NCBI GenBank assembly: GCA_006937955.1
Contig: SSNP01000043.1
Span: 2,065,746-2,129,745, forward strand
Length of the DNA: 64,000 bases
Direction: 5' to 3'
Source: Pachypanchax playfairii
Taxonomy: Eukaryota; Chordata; Actinopteri; Cyprinodontiformes; Aplocheilidae
Shown here: positions 27,005 to 38,330 of the stretch, one piece after another
How positions within the stretch are numbered: position 1 is the stretch's first letter
Layout of the letters: each line of letters starts with the position of its first letter
Position numbers and translations under genes: made by a program
Notes under the pieces: generated by a model
Databases searched by the model: none
What the model was told of the DNA's origin: nothing
What the model saw: only the letters and a program-made list of their open reading frames with translations

Positions 27005-27561
27005 GTAAATTGGCCATTTCACCCAAATTTCATGACTTTGTAGTTATTTCTGAAGTATTAACCTCTAATATGAAACATTTTATATCTAAAAAACTTTAGG
27101 AAACACTGATTAACAGACCTTTCAATCTGTCTGTGTGAAGATTTGCCTGTGTTCAGCTGCATCTCATTAAAATTCATTATTCTAATTTGCTGGACTCAGA
27201 TTGGCTAACAAACTAGCCTATGAGAGCAAGGTATACTATTTCCTGCCCCGCTGTGCATGGCAACAGCAGATGTAGTCTCTTCCTGTTTTATACATCTTAT
27301 GCTACAGCTTTTAGCCAGCAGCATGCTAGGCGTGGTTTCAACTGCGGGAGCTGATGAATACTAACGAGCAAAAGAGTTGTGACGAAACAGATACAGGCTT
27401 TTCGAACTCGGGTGTTATCGCCACCTGCGTAGTTTGAGAGATAAAAACTGAAAGAGAAGTTATTGGGCCATTTTCACACCCACTATGAAGGTAAGAACAC
27501 CTGTGGAGCTAAAATATTTAGCAGAAACCTCAGAAAAAACATTTTTAATGAAAGGGCCTCT
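27005..27561 (+). mobile_element. TTAA-flanked element, family A copy 2
   Basis: Same body as the copy at 17939. The right end GGGCCTCT is followed by TTAA (27562-27565); the left end is decayed (GTAAATTGGCC in place of TTAAAGAGGCC). Non-coding. Confidence 0.75.
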
Positions 27562-27565
27562 TTAA

Positions 27566-29397
27566 AATGGATTTAAAATAAAGTGACTATTTAGATCTTT
27601 TCAGGTAGACATCTGTAGAAAGGTTATGACTATTTAAAATCTTCCATTTTGGAGAAATCATTTTGAATGACCTCAGTTTGGAGAACTAGAAATTAATTTT
27701 GAGCAAACGGACAAGCTAACAGCTAGCCTGATCGGGAACAAGCAAAGACAGATTGCTGCCATCTTAAAACAACCTCAAATATTTTTTTCAGAGGATCGTG
27801 TTAAAATCTTTTTATAAACCTTTAGATTGTCATGAACTTTGTAAAACATAGAAAACTAGTTGTCTGCACACAACATAAGCAGCATCAACAGCTAGCTGCA
27901 GCCTCGGGCTCTTCTGCAGGAACAGTCATGTAATGAAAAATTGACAGCATTGTAAAAATTTAAACAAATGTTTAAATAAATATTTTTACTGTCATCAATT
28001 TTACAATATGCTTGCGGCAGCTGATATTTGCAGTTGCTAAAAACCAACAATTTCTGTTTAAATTACTGTGTAATCTCAAATCGACCGTGGTGCACAAGTA
28101 ACAATCACCAGTTTCTACACACATTTAACTCTAATTCTTCTGTTCAACCGTTGTATTCAAAGTCTTCATGATCAGGATCTTCCAAATCTGATAATAAGAA
28201 CATCTTTAACTCGGAACAGCTGAAAGACATCTTTCCTGCAAACAAAATAAATAAAAGAAGTCTTTTTCCCAGTGATGATGACAGATCTTTGCACTCAAGA
28301 CACTGTAAACAAAGCTTTGGAGGTCTGATTTGTAGGTACATAAAGGACCTCGACAGCATTGAAATCAATCTGCTTGGCTTGTTTGAAAACCCCGTACACG
28401 TAAAAGTACTAAAGGTCATACAACTCTGATCTACACGTAATCATCCATCAAGGATAAAGAGGGTTTTAAAGTGCTTATTGTTAAGTTCTTTGCATTATTC
28501 TTAGGTCTTCTGTTACTTTCTCTAGAAGAAACACACTCAGAAACTTGATTCTTTAAATCCTTGGCAGAAGGTTGTGCTTCTCTGCCTCTGAGTTATGTAC
28601 TGTTGAGCTGTAAAGTTCCCCTTGTAAGTGTATCATTGAATAAAAAAGCTTCACTGACAGGAAACAAATAAAGAGTGTGGCCAGAGTAAACTCAGAGCAG
28701 GGAGCTTTCTAGGTTCAATCCCAACCAGTTTACACAGTGAAGGTTGCATTCACTGGCACCCAACCAGAGCCTTTTAAGATACTAATGCACACCAACGCCC
28801 CCCAAGCAAAACTTATTAGAACATAAAACATTTAAAAGCATCCATAAGCACTTCCACAACCAGCCCGTATCTAAACCTGAACCTTCATTTCCTTATTACC
28901 GTGTTGATGCAGATGTAATATGCATGATTAAAAACAGACATAGGAGCACACACAACACAGCCACCCATTGCCACACGCATACAAACACATGAAAACCGTA
29001 CTGTCTTTGGCCCACCATTGTTCACCGGCACTGAAGCATTGCTGGGCTAAGTGAGGGGCCCTGATGGATACCTACCAGAGTCAGACCACCAATAAAGGTG
29101 TGACAAGAGGAGACACAGAGTAAATGAAGACATTTCAATAGGGGACGTGAAGATAGCAGAAGATAGCAGAATCCAAGAGAGAGGAAGTGAACTAGAAAAT
29201 AAAAGTTGGTTTTGTTCTTCATTTGATTATACAGAGTTGTATATAATTCCTCTCTTTGTATGAAATCAGATTTTTATATTTATGGAACAAATTTTAAAGC
29301 ACTTAGAAACTATAGGTGCTTGTAATGGATTTGACTATATTTTTAATCACCTGTCAGAGCTAATTTATGGCACTAAAATGTAAAATGAATATTAATT
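27566..29397. other. Gene-free spacer
   Basis: No recognised gene. At 28166-28430 both strands are open for about 90 codons, but I recognise no family and see no start or splice support. Confidence 0.4.
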
Positions 29398-29518
29398 AGA
29401 TTGAAAGGTCTGTTAATCAGTGTTTCCTAACGTTTTTTAGATAAAAAAAATGTTTCATATTACAGGTCAATATTTCAGAAATAACCACAAAGTCATAACA
29501 TTTGTGTGAAATGGCCTC
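29398..29518 (-). mobile_element. Family A fragment (left end only, inverted)
   Basis: About 120 bp matching, in reverse, the first part of family A (ATTGAAAGGTCTGTTAATCA through AAATGGCCTCT), ending at TTAA (29519-29522). The rest of the element is missing. Confidence 0.7.
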
Positions 29519-29522
29519 TTAA

Positions 29523-31375
29523 AGAGCAAAGTCAGTTTAGCATTACATTGCTATTTACATAGTATACAATAAGCAGAAGCAGTAGCTAGCTGTAGCATGT
29601 CCGTTGCAGCATGGGCTACTTTTGTCAGCAATGTCACAACATTTCAGGTGAAACAACTTTGTAACATAAAATTGCCAGTTTATTTTAAAAAATGCAGTTC
29701 AAAAAAACCCTGGAATTGTGTTACTCAAAGTGTTACATTAGCTAGTGTAAAATTGATAGCAGCATAAACGTGTATGCTAGCATTTGGCTAAACTGCTGTG
29801 ACATTTTTGAGACAGGAGAAATGACAGACATACTTTAATCTTGACCCTATTCAGACTACCTGTTAGTCATTCAATCTAAATTAAGCTCTTTTTCTCCAAA
29901 CTGAGGTTGTTCAAGGAGCCACGGGAACAAATGCTATAAGTGAAGGCTAAAGTAGCTTTTTCAAAATATGAAAAACAAACTAAAACATACACTTTTTGGT
30001 TTATGAATGAAGAAAATTATTTATTTTGGAACAAATCTCACACATTTCAGTCTGAATTTTCACCCCTTGATGTAAGCTTTTGGCACTATCTCCAGAGAGT
30101 TGTGTCAGAGCCTCTTTGTAAAGATATAAAGGTGTTAACTTCTGCCTCGGGCAATGTAAACAGAGACTCAAAGTCCAAAAGCACCAGTCAACATCCCCTC
30201 GCATAAAAATAAAAAAATAAGAATAAAAAACAGACAAAACAGTCTTGAAAGCTCCAATAAAAGTCAAATTCCTTATTGAAGTCTTTTGAGGCCAAACATG
30301 TCACCTGTTACACAAATAGGTATTTTAACACATCAAAGTGTAACTCGCAGAAAAGAAAAAGGTTGTATTTATACCCAAAAAAGGGTTTATTTAAATTTTA
30401 ACTCCTTTGGTGGCTATTCAATCGACAGCAGTGAAGTGGAGGCTACTGTGTGGCACTTAAACAACACGAGTTTGAAGTGACAGATGAGAGAGCAAACAAC
30501 TAAAAGGTCGAGACCCTCTGCACACAGCGAGAGGGGAGTGTGTTGTAACGTGAGTGCTGCGTTCTGAGAAACATTGCCGTCTTAAAAGCTTAAGGTGGTG
30601 ACACGTTTCAGTCAAACCCTGGTCTCGTATTTTTGGGGTTTGCTAGCAATAAGAGTTTATAACCAGTAAAATGTTGCACACCGTGTTGACAAGCAGGAAA
30701 TTATATAGGATTTAGGTTATTGTAATAAAGTTACAGTTTCAGGATCATTTCTTTCAGCCATACCTTCTTAACTCTCTAAACTCCCTCCGCCACCATCCAC
30801 CATCTCTCTGACAGTGAGACACATAATCAGGTTTTGTAAGATCTGTGTCCAGATTAGCAGCCACCTTCCCTCAGATAAGAAGCTACACTGATAAAGCCTG
30901 TCCTGGGAGGCACACGGCTGCGATGAAACGCCATATCTGACATGAAAACACAATTAAGACACTGTCTAGTCATATCTCCCCTAATTTATCCCTGCTGATC
31001 TCTCCGCTCTTGCTTTGAGATGAGGATGAACAATTCTGACTAAACCCAGATAATCCACGAAAAAACTGGAACTGGATCCAAAGGCTTTTATGTTTTTTTA
31101 ATGTTTTTTTCCCCAACAAGTTCTCCATGTCAGCTGTTCATGTATTTAATATCCATTTTGACTTGTGCCCCTGTGTTTTAGTAGAAGATATTTCACATTT
31201 GTTTTTTTCAGCTCCATGTTGATGCTAAAGTCACTTTCGGGTGTTTTTTTAAGCAATCTTTTTTTAAAAACAATCCTGCTATTAAACCAATTGTTTTCTG
31301 GATGCATCAAAAGTGCAACATTTTGTTGCTGCTGATAATGTTTGTTAATAACCACAGCATTCTGTGTAAATAACT
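29523..31375. other. Gene-free spacer
   Basis: No gene, RNA or named repeat recognised. Confidence 0.4.
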
Positions 31376-32577
31376 ATATGATTTTAATTTTTAATCGGGA
31401 TTAATCGCACAATTGTCCATAGTGAACTCATTAATAATCCCAGATTTTTAAGATGTTCTTAATTAACCCTAAACTATTTTTTATATTTATGCTATACTTT
31501 TAAGTAATGGAATAGACAAATATACTTGACGAAAATATGTTTATTATAACATCAACGGTGTCTCTAAGAAAAAAAGTAGTATACTTGAAGTTAAATGTAT
31601 CAAGTGTACTTATTTAGACTAAATTGGAACAAGTGTCTCAGATGACAACTATTACACAAAGATATTTGAGAGTTACACTACCGTGATAGCTCAGTTCACA
31701 TCAACTTGAAGCGCAAAAACTTTCATCTTGTAAATTTTACCATCTAGTAGAGTTTTAAAGAGGCCATTACATACAAATTTCAGGACTTTGTTTTTATTTC
31801 TTAAGTATAAACCTGTAATATGAAACATTTTATATCTAAAAAACGTCAGGAAACACTGATTAACAGACCTTTCAATCAATCAGTCTGCATTAAAACTCGG
31901 GTTGTTCCGGCTCCTTCCGTCAGGCCTCGAGCAGCAGCTCGTTCATATTCATTATTCGAATTTGCTGGACTCAGATTGGCTAACAAACTAGCCTATGAGA
32001 GCAAGGTATACTGTTTCCTGCCCCGCTGCGCCTGGCAACATCAGATGTCGTGTCTTCCTGTTTGTTACGTCTTATGCTACAGCTTTTAGCCAGCAGCATG
32101 CTAGGTGTGGTTTCAACTGCGGGAGCTGCCGAATACTAACGAATAAAAGAATTGTGACGAAACAGATACAGGCCGTTCGGACTCGGGAGAAATCAGGTGT
32201 TATCGCCACCTGCGTAGTTTGAGAGATTAAAATTGAAAAAGAAGTTGTTGACCTGTTTTCACAACCACTATGAAGGTAAGAACACCTGTGGAGCTAAAAT
32301 ATTCCACAGAAACCTCAGAAAAACCATTTTTAATGGAAGGACCTCTTTAAAGCTAAACTTCCTGTTCAAAGGACCTTTTTCGTTTTCCATACTCTAACAA
32401 GCATTCACTGAGGTACTGCCTGTCATTTACCTTACAGACTATGGATTGCCAGTGCGAACGTACACAGGCAAAGCAAAACTACAGCAGCCTGTGCCTTAAT
32501 CGCTTGTTCAAAAAATTAACACCGTTAAAGGGAGCTTTGCGTTAATGTGTTTTTAACGCTGTATTTTTGACAGCCCG
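31376..32577. repeat. Older repeat split by family A copy 3
   Basis: The left part carries TTTTTAATCGGGATTAATCG and CACAATTGTCCATAGTGAAC. The right part carries GCTTTGCGTTAATGTGTTTT and ends TTGACAGCCC. Both are parts I associate with one hAT-like teleost family. Family A copy 3 (31759-32346) sits between them at a TTAA site, so the insertion is younger. Confidence 0.5.
31759..32346 (+). mobile_element. TTAA-flanked element, family A copy 3 (best preserved)
   Basis: 588 bp with TTAA on both sides (31755-31758 and 32347-32350). It starts AGAGGCCATTACATAC and ends AATGGAAGGACCTCT, an imperfect inverted terminal repeat. No coding sequence for a transposase, so it would need help from an autonomous relative. 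Confidence 0.85.
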
Positions 32578-34381
32578 AATAGAAAATAACATTTGCATGT
32601 ACTACTTTGAGATTTTGAAAAAATCTTGTCATTAGATGGCAGCAATCCACTGTAGTTTTGGCTGCATATGACTTAGCGGTTAGCTCGTCCATCTTATCAG
32701 ACAAAAACTAAAAAAAAAAAAAAACGGGTAAGATATAGATTTTTTGAAACTTTTTTACCCTGGTGGGAAAGTTTTGATAAAAATGACTTGAATGAAAAGA
32801 AAGCAGCTTGTAAAATCATTTTTAAATGACCAACCTGATGGAAACGTGCAAATGACCACCAATTTTCACTCAAAGAGATGGTTGTAAAGTATGACATCAC
32901 AGCCTTGATCCATTACTAAGCTTATGGAAAGCATTAGTCATCACATGGTTTTGTCTTTCTTATCTCCTCTCCCAAAAAACCCAAATACACAGTGAGACAC
33001 ATTAAACTCAGTGCTGATGCAGATTAAAAAAAAAACGGCTATGACTGATACGCAGACATGGACTGTGTTTTATTTTTTAGAGCCAGGTGAGATCAGCTTA
33101 ATGTGTCTGGATAAACTTGCCAGACACAAATCCAAACATCAAAATTCCCCTTCACAGCGGATGATATGATAAAAAGAGTATATGCGTCCACACTGGCATC
33201 TGCATCGCTGGCATGTGTTTTTAGGCTATGCCGTGCTGATGGATGCGTTTCAGATTATCTTCCTGTCCCGTGCAGGCAGCTAGCGAGAGTTGGTACTGAC
33301 CCCTATATATTAAATCCAAACAGAACATCTTTCTGCAAATAGCAAACTCGCTTCTCAAAACATTTTGTTTTTAAATCATTATCAGGGAGCTTTGTTTATT
33401 TATTTATCGATTTGCCCCCTTTTACTGAGGAATTTCTGAGAATTGCGCTAAATTTGTTTGTATGCGTAGCTTAGCTGATGATAAGCTCCATTACTCTCCA
33501 GGGAAGGATGCAAACACGTGAAGAAGAGGTAAAAAATGCACCATCAGTCACTGAGAAGTTTTTTAACAACAGATATCTGCTCCTGTTGGTGACGCCTATA
33601 CGAGCCCGGCGGTGCAGCAGCGATGGAACATCTCATGTCTGCATTAAATCACAAGATATTTCCCGGGTCTCCATTCTGCTACAGATCCTTGTGAAAGATG
33701 CCCTCCGGGGAATCATTATCTCACTAAAACACCACAAAGGGACTCGGCGCTTCCTTTCACTTCTTCTTCTCTGATCCACATCCATTATTCAGACGGAGTC
33801 CGTGAGAGAACAGGAGGAATCCTCATGTCTCATTTGACATGATTAAAAAGACGTCAAACGGCTCTGGAGAGTTTAGCTGGAATGGTTTTATTCACAATTC
33901 TAGTTCCTGTTTGTGCTGAAAACTCTGACAAGTTAGAGGTATTAATTTAAAGGAACATTTTCAATATTTTGGAAGTGTTTCCTTAGAAAAGTCATGATTA
34001 ATATGCTTAATTTTGTAGAGAGCTTACTGAGCAGCCTTTGAATGACTGTTGGCTTGAATCTGGACCTGTTTAGATAAGATTTTTATTTCCTTTTTTTGTC
34101 TTTGAGATTAACTTTGTTGTGCAGAAAAGCACTTCGAGAGCACAGACCTCTGCCAAGTACCTCAGTTCCACATCCAGATCATTTATTGTGCCGTTACAGC
34201 CACGTGCACTGAAAGAATCCTTTAAAACATTCCTGTATCCGTACGGTGATCCAGATCACTCCCAAAATCTAAAATCAGCTGTACCTTGACCCATTCCAGA
34301 TATTTCCTAAAAATTTCATGAAAATCTTTCCGCAAATTTTCAAGTTGCGTTGCTAAAAAACACTGGCAAACATGCGACCTC
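32578..34381. other. Gene-free spacer
   Basis: No gene recognised. The stretch 33480-33830 is less A+T-rich than its surroundings and has a 98-codon frame without family resemblance. It may be a noncoding conserved element upstream of dmrta1, which cannot be tested from one genome. Confidence 0.35.
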
Positions 34382-34702
34382 CAGGGGCGTGTCTAGATAA
34401 TCTTTGTTGAGGGGGGCCAGGAAGGGGCACAGATTTCCAAAAGGGTGGTATATGTAAATGGACCCATAACTTTAAGAAAAATCTAGTTTTTACAGATTTA
34501 TAGACCCTTTAACATAATTTAAGTGGCTACCATAAATCAGAATAAAAAAATAAGCACAATGGCAATGGCACACTTTCATTAATCATTTTCTTTCATCAAT
34601 GTAAAGGTATTGATTGAATTTGATTGTCTCAGCTTGGGGGTGGCCAGTCTAATTGGATGGGTGGCCCGTGCCCCCTGGGCCCCCCCTCTGGACACGCCCC
34701 TG
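34382..34702. mobile_element. hAT-like MITE, 321 bp
   Basis: Ends CAGGGGCGTGTCTAGA and TCTGGACACGCCCCTG are inverted repeats with one mismatch. Flanking octamers GCGACCTC and GTGATCTC match at six of eight positions, differing by transitions only, which fits a decayed 8 bp hAT target duplication. Confidence 0.75.
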
Positions 34703-34710
34703 GTGATCTC

Positions 34711-35902
34711 CTTGGTGGAGGTAAAAAACAAACTAAACAAAATAATTCAACTTAATTAAGAAAAAATGAGTTACTTCCAACAGATTAGATGCACTAACAG
34801 CTAGTTCTGAGGGATCAGCTCCAGTTTTCAAAACTTCCCAGCGGTTGATTCCAACATTATTTTTGAAACTTTTGCCATCAGTTTTCCATGACATTTTAAT
34901 TTTTTTATCAGCATAAATATGACCAGCAGCAGTAAAATCTAACACTTCTGTTGCATCTATGAATCACATCTGGCAGGAAATAACCATGTGATGTGAAATG
35001 TGAAAGTCATCATGTCAAGTGTAAACTCTATTTCTCTAATATGAGGCAGTTCAAAAAGAAAGTTATGATATTAATCACACAACTTTTAATCAGAAACACA
35101 CTTCAAAATGCACAAAAACCTTCCTGTATAAAAGAACAGTAAACACAGTGTCTATAACAAGTAGAACGGCACAATACATGCACCAGTTCCAAAAAGATGA
35201 ATAAATGCATGAACATGGAGTTTATCAGAGATGTTTCTGCTGTTGATGACTCCATCTTTGTAACGTTGAGGCAGTCAGGTGTCTGTAACAGGATCCAGAG
35301 CTTGCTTGGATGAACAAACGTGGATGAAAAGTGACAAGGTGTGATTAGTTTACCCATGAATCACACAGGGGCTTTTGTTGGCAGATGGGTCTTTTGTCAA
35401 GATAATTTGTTCAACAGAATAACCAGGTAGATAATTACATGTTGCTTTTGTGGCTGTTTGGACTATTGTTGTGTTAAAAAAATCCAAACAGTGAATGTTC
35501 AGGGAAACAACAAGTGTAATTGTATGAAGTTGATTAACCCGAGGCAACAGGATTTTTTTTTCTTTAATGCCAATGAGATTAAAGTCAACAGTGGCATTTT
35601 TAGAGTGTAATAAGATAATGAATCCGGGTTTTGACAGGGGTTCCCATGCTCTGTTGCATCAGATTAGACCCAAACTCATCCGGGATGCAAATAAAGATGA
35701 TGGAGTATTAAGAGACTTGAGCGGAAAGGGGTGTGACGAGGGTGTTGGGTTTCATCTCAAACCACCTGGAAAGGAGACACTTAAGGCGCGGTGGATCGGG
35801 GTGCCAGCACAGAACGTGGACTCAAGCCTTTCAGAAAAGCCAGATCTAATAATTTAGGTGTCCTGAACGTTCCAAGGCTTTAAAAAATCGTTTTATTAGT
35901 CG
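34711..35902. other. Upstream region of dmrta1
   Basis: No coding sequence supported. The last ~250 bp become less A+T-rich toward the dmrta1 start and presumably hold its promoter and 5' UTR. No TATA box could be assigned with confidence. Confidence 0.4.
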
Positions 35903-37376
35903 ATGGAGAGCAGGATCAGACCTCTCACCATGTCGGGGCACAGCAGTAATCCGCTGGGAAGTTTGCCGATGACCCCTTCCCTCCTGTGTCACCCGCCTCT
36001 CTTTTTGCGGGCCTGCAACCCCGCGTTGGAGAGGGGATACCCCCGGACTCCGAAGTGTGCCAGATGCAGGAACCACGGTGTGGTCTCTGCCCTGAAAGGC
36101 CACAAGCGCTTCTGTCGTTGGAGAGACTGCGTGTGCGCCAAGTGCACTCTGATCGCGGAGAGGCAGCGGGTGATGGCTGCGCAGGTGGCGCTGCGGAGGC
36201 AGCAGGCGCAGGAGGAGAGCGAAGCTCGGGAACTCCGGCTCTTGTACCCCGGCTCGGGGATCGGAGGGCAAGCTGGGATGAGTCAGGGGTCACCTCTGGG
36301 CCGCGGGGTACCAGCAGTTACCAGCAGCCCCCCAACTCCATGTTTTGACGTGTTTGGAACTCAGAACCATAAAGACGGTGAGTTGGCATGAAAAATATGA
36401 GATTATTTGATTTTATCTCGATTAAGTTTAAAATTAAAGTAGCCTAATGTGTTTTATTCAGTAAATGTTGTGTAACAGTGATGTTAACCAAAGTTTTACG
36501 CACGATAGTTAAACATTTTACGCACAGCGTTTGGCAGATGAAGCACCACTGAGAACCATCTGTTTTTTTTAAATCCATATTTCAGATGACAAAGCGACAA
36601 AGAACAACTTCTACAACGGGTTGATGGGTCAGCCTCTGTTCCCGTCTCCCGGTGCACGAGACGCCTCTCCAGGTAACAAGGAGTCGTCTCCAAGCAGCAG
36701 GGGGAACACCGCGTCTCTCCCCAATATGAGTCCCAGTCCGCCCCACTGCGATGGCCTCTCAGACCACACACAGAGTCCGAGCAGGTCACTCTCCTCCTCG
36801 GATCCGGAGTCCGGGAGCGAGTTGGAGAAACCCAGAGACTACCCGACCCTGGAGCAGGACCCCACCGACATCATGACCAAAATCTTCCCCCATCAGAAGC
36901 GGGACACCCTGGAGTCGATGGTGAGAACGTGCAAAGGTGATATTGTTAAATCCATCGAGCTGGTTCTGAGCTCTAAAGAGAATAAAATAGACTCTGGGAG
37001 GGTGTCACCGTCTAGTCTACCGAGCGCTCCCAGGCCTCCTGTCAGTCTACCTGGAACACTTGGTGGTCTGGGTGCCAGTAAGTCTGCATTCTCCCCACTC
37101 CACGTCCCTTCGACCCCGGGTGGAGACAGCCTGTACGGGATCAGTCCTCGGTTCGGTGTGAGCCCCCTGCGACAGGCCTACTCATCTGGAACCGGCAGTA
37201 TGGCGGGGTTTATGTTCCCGTACGTGACATCAGGACTAATGCCGCTGTTGACTCTGCGCCCACCGCTGGACTCACAAACCTTTCCAGCAACAATCCGAGA
37301 CCTGACTTACATTCAGAGCAAGGAGTCACTCTGCGGTGCTGCTGGTCTTTATACACGACTGAACAATGACAAATGA
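35903..37376 (+). CDS. dmrta1: DMRTA1 (Dmrt4) DM-domain transcription factor, two coding exons
   Basis: Nuclear DNA-binding regulator of the doublesex/mab-3 related family. Exon 1 is 35903-36377; the intron (36378-36585) has GTGAGT and TTTCAG; exon 2 is 36586-37376. The joined product is 421 aa. A DM domain lies at about 47-97 with zinc ligands C52, C55, H58, H67, C71, C76, C78 and C81 (HGVVSALKGHKRFCRWRDC). A DMA domain lies at about 249-286 (DIMTKIFPHQKRDTLESMV), which marks the DMRTA1/A2/DMRT3 group. KRFCRWRDC in place of KRYCRWKDC favours DMRTA1 over DMRTA2. The first ATG is chosen; an ATG nine codons later (CACC before it) has a better context. Between the domains lies a Ser/Pro-rich stretch. 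Family members act in olfactory placode and gonad development. Confidence 0.93.
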
Positions 37377-37515
37377 CAAAGTTTCAGCTGATCAATTAAA
37401 TATCTTTACTTGAATGAGGGTAAAATTATCAGATGGTCCTTAAGTGCCCGGAACTCAGTTTCATATTCACTCAGTTTTTAATTGTGTACATTTTGCATAT
37501 ATTATTCTTTTTTAA

Positions 37516-37521
37516 AATAAA
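37516..37521 (+). terminator. Poly(A) signal of dmrta1
   Basis: AATAAA 140 nt after the dmrta1 stop codon, followed by T- and GT-rich sequence. This predicts a short 3' UTR of ~160 nt. Confidence 0.6.
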
Positions 37522-37587
37522 GTTATCTTGCTTTATTTGTTTTTCTTTATTGTAGAATGAGTGAACATCTGTGTGTGTCTGTGAGTG

Positions 37588-37611
37588 TCTGTCTGTCTGT
37601 CTGTCTGTCTG
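37588..37611. repeat. (TCTG)n microsatellite
   Basis: About six TCTG units after a TG-rich lead, in the gap between dmrta1 and the next gene. A short (AT)n lies at 37810-37825. Confidence 0.85.
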
Positions 37612-38057
37612 CATATTATGCTGTCTGTGATTGTGATTTAAAAGACAATTTGTGAACAAAAGATGAAGAGTTCTAAAAATAGTATCTAGAAAAAATAGAA
37701 AGTATCTAAAAGTCATATATTTATTGAAAGAAGATTAAAATAAATTCTGAAATAGGACCTGATAGATGATTCTCTGACTGTAGGCACTACACAAAAATAT
37801 TTTGCGTGTCATATATATATATATAACCACTTCAAAATATTACAGAAAAGTCTGAATCTGATGCAAATGTTAACTCCGAGCTTCTGAAAAACCAAACAGT
37901 CTATAAACAGTTTACAAATGTTTCCTGAAAACAAACATAAATGTATCAGAAAATAGCTGAAAGTATTGAAACATATTCACACACTGAGTCTAAAAGGACT
38001 GGAATCATTTCTAATAACTCTTTAACACGTGGGTGGAAAAAACTGTTCTCGCTTGTG

Positions 38058-38140
38058 ATTGGTCCAAACAATCAACATGCCTCAATTACGGACCAATAGA
38101 AACTCCCGAATGAGTCACGGGACTACATATTTCCGGAAGT
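38058..38140 (+). promoter_or_regulatory. Promoter of the glucosidase II beta gene
   Basis: Within 200 bp before the start codon are an inverted CCAAT box (ATTGG, 38058-38062), a CCAAT box (38093-38097), an AP-1-like TGAGTCA (38111-38117) and an ETS-type TTCCGGAAGT (38131-38140). There is no TATA box. This mix is usual for a housekeeping promoter. A complete ER-stress element (CCAAT-N9-CCACG) was looked for and not found. Confidence 0.5.
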
Positions 38141-38248
38141 TCCAACATAGCCAGCTCAAATGTCAGGAGCGTATTACGAGTTTGAACCGTCTTTGAGCGG
38201 GATTTTATGGAGGCAGAAAACTGACAGTCCGTAATTCAATCATCTGAA

Positions 38249-38330
38249 ATGCATTTCCACATTATTCTCTGCGTTTTCATTTGGTTTGCTTCTGTGGACT
38301 CGCGGAAAGTGAGAGGAATATCCTCGTCGT
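38249..38330 (+). CDS. prkcsh: Glucosidase II beta exon 1 (signal peptide)
   Basis: Starts MHFHIILCVFIWFASVDS, a short hydrophobic ER signal, then RKVRGISSS. The donor GTAAGT follows at 38331. It ends in phase 1. Confidence 0.85.

Noticed and set aside
28144..28430. About 90 codons open on both strands
   Set aside because: No family resemblance on either strand, no credible start or splice context.
33478..33774. 98-codon frame upstream of dmrta1
   Set aside because: No domain and no splice signals; the base composition fits a noncoding element better than an exon.
38093..38117. Possible ER-stress response element in the glucosidase II beta promoter
   Set aside because: CCAAT is present but CCACG does not follow at the required nine-base spacing.
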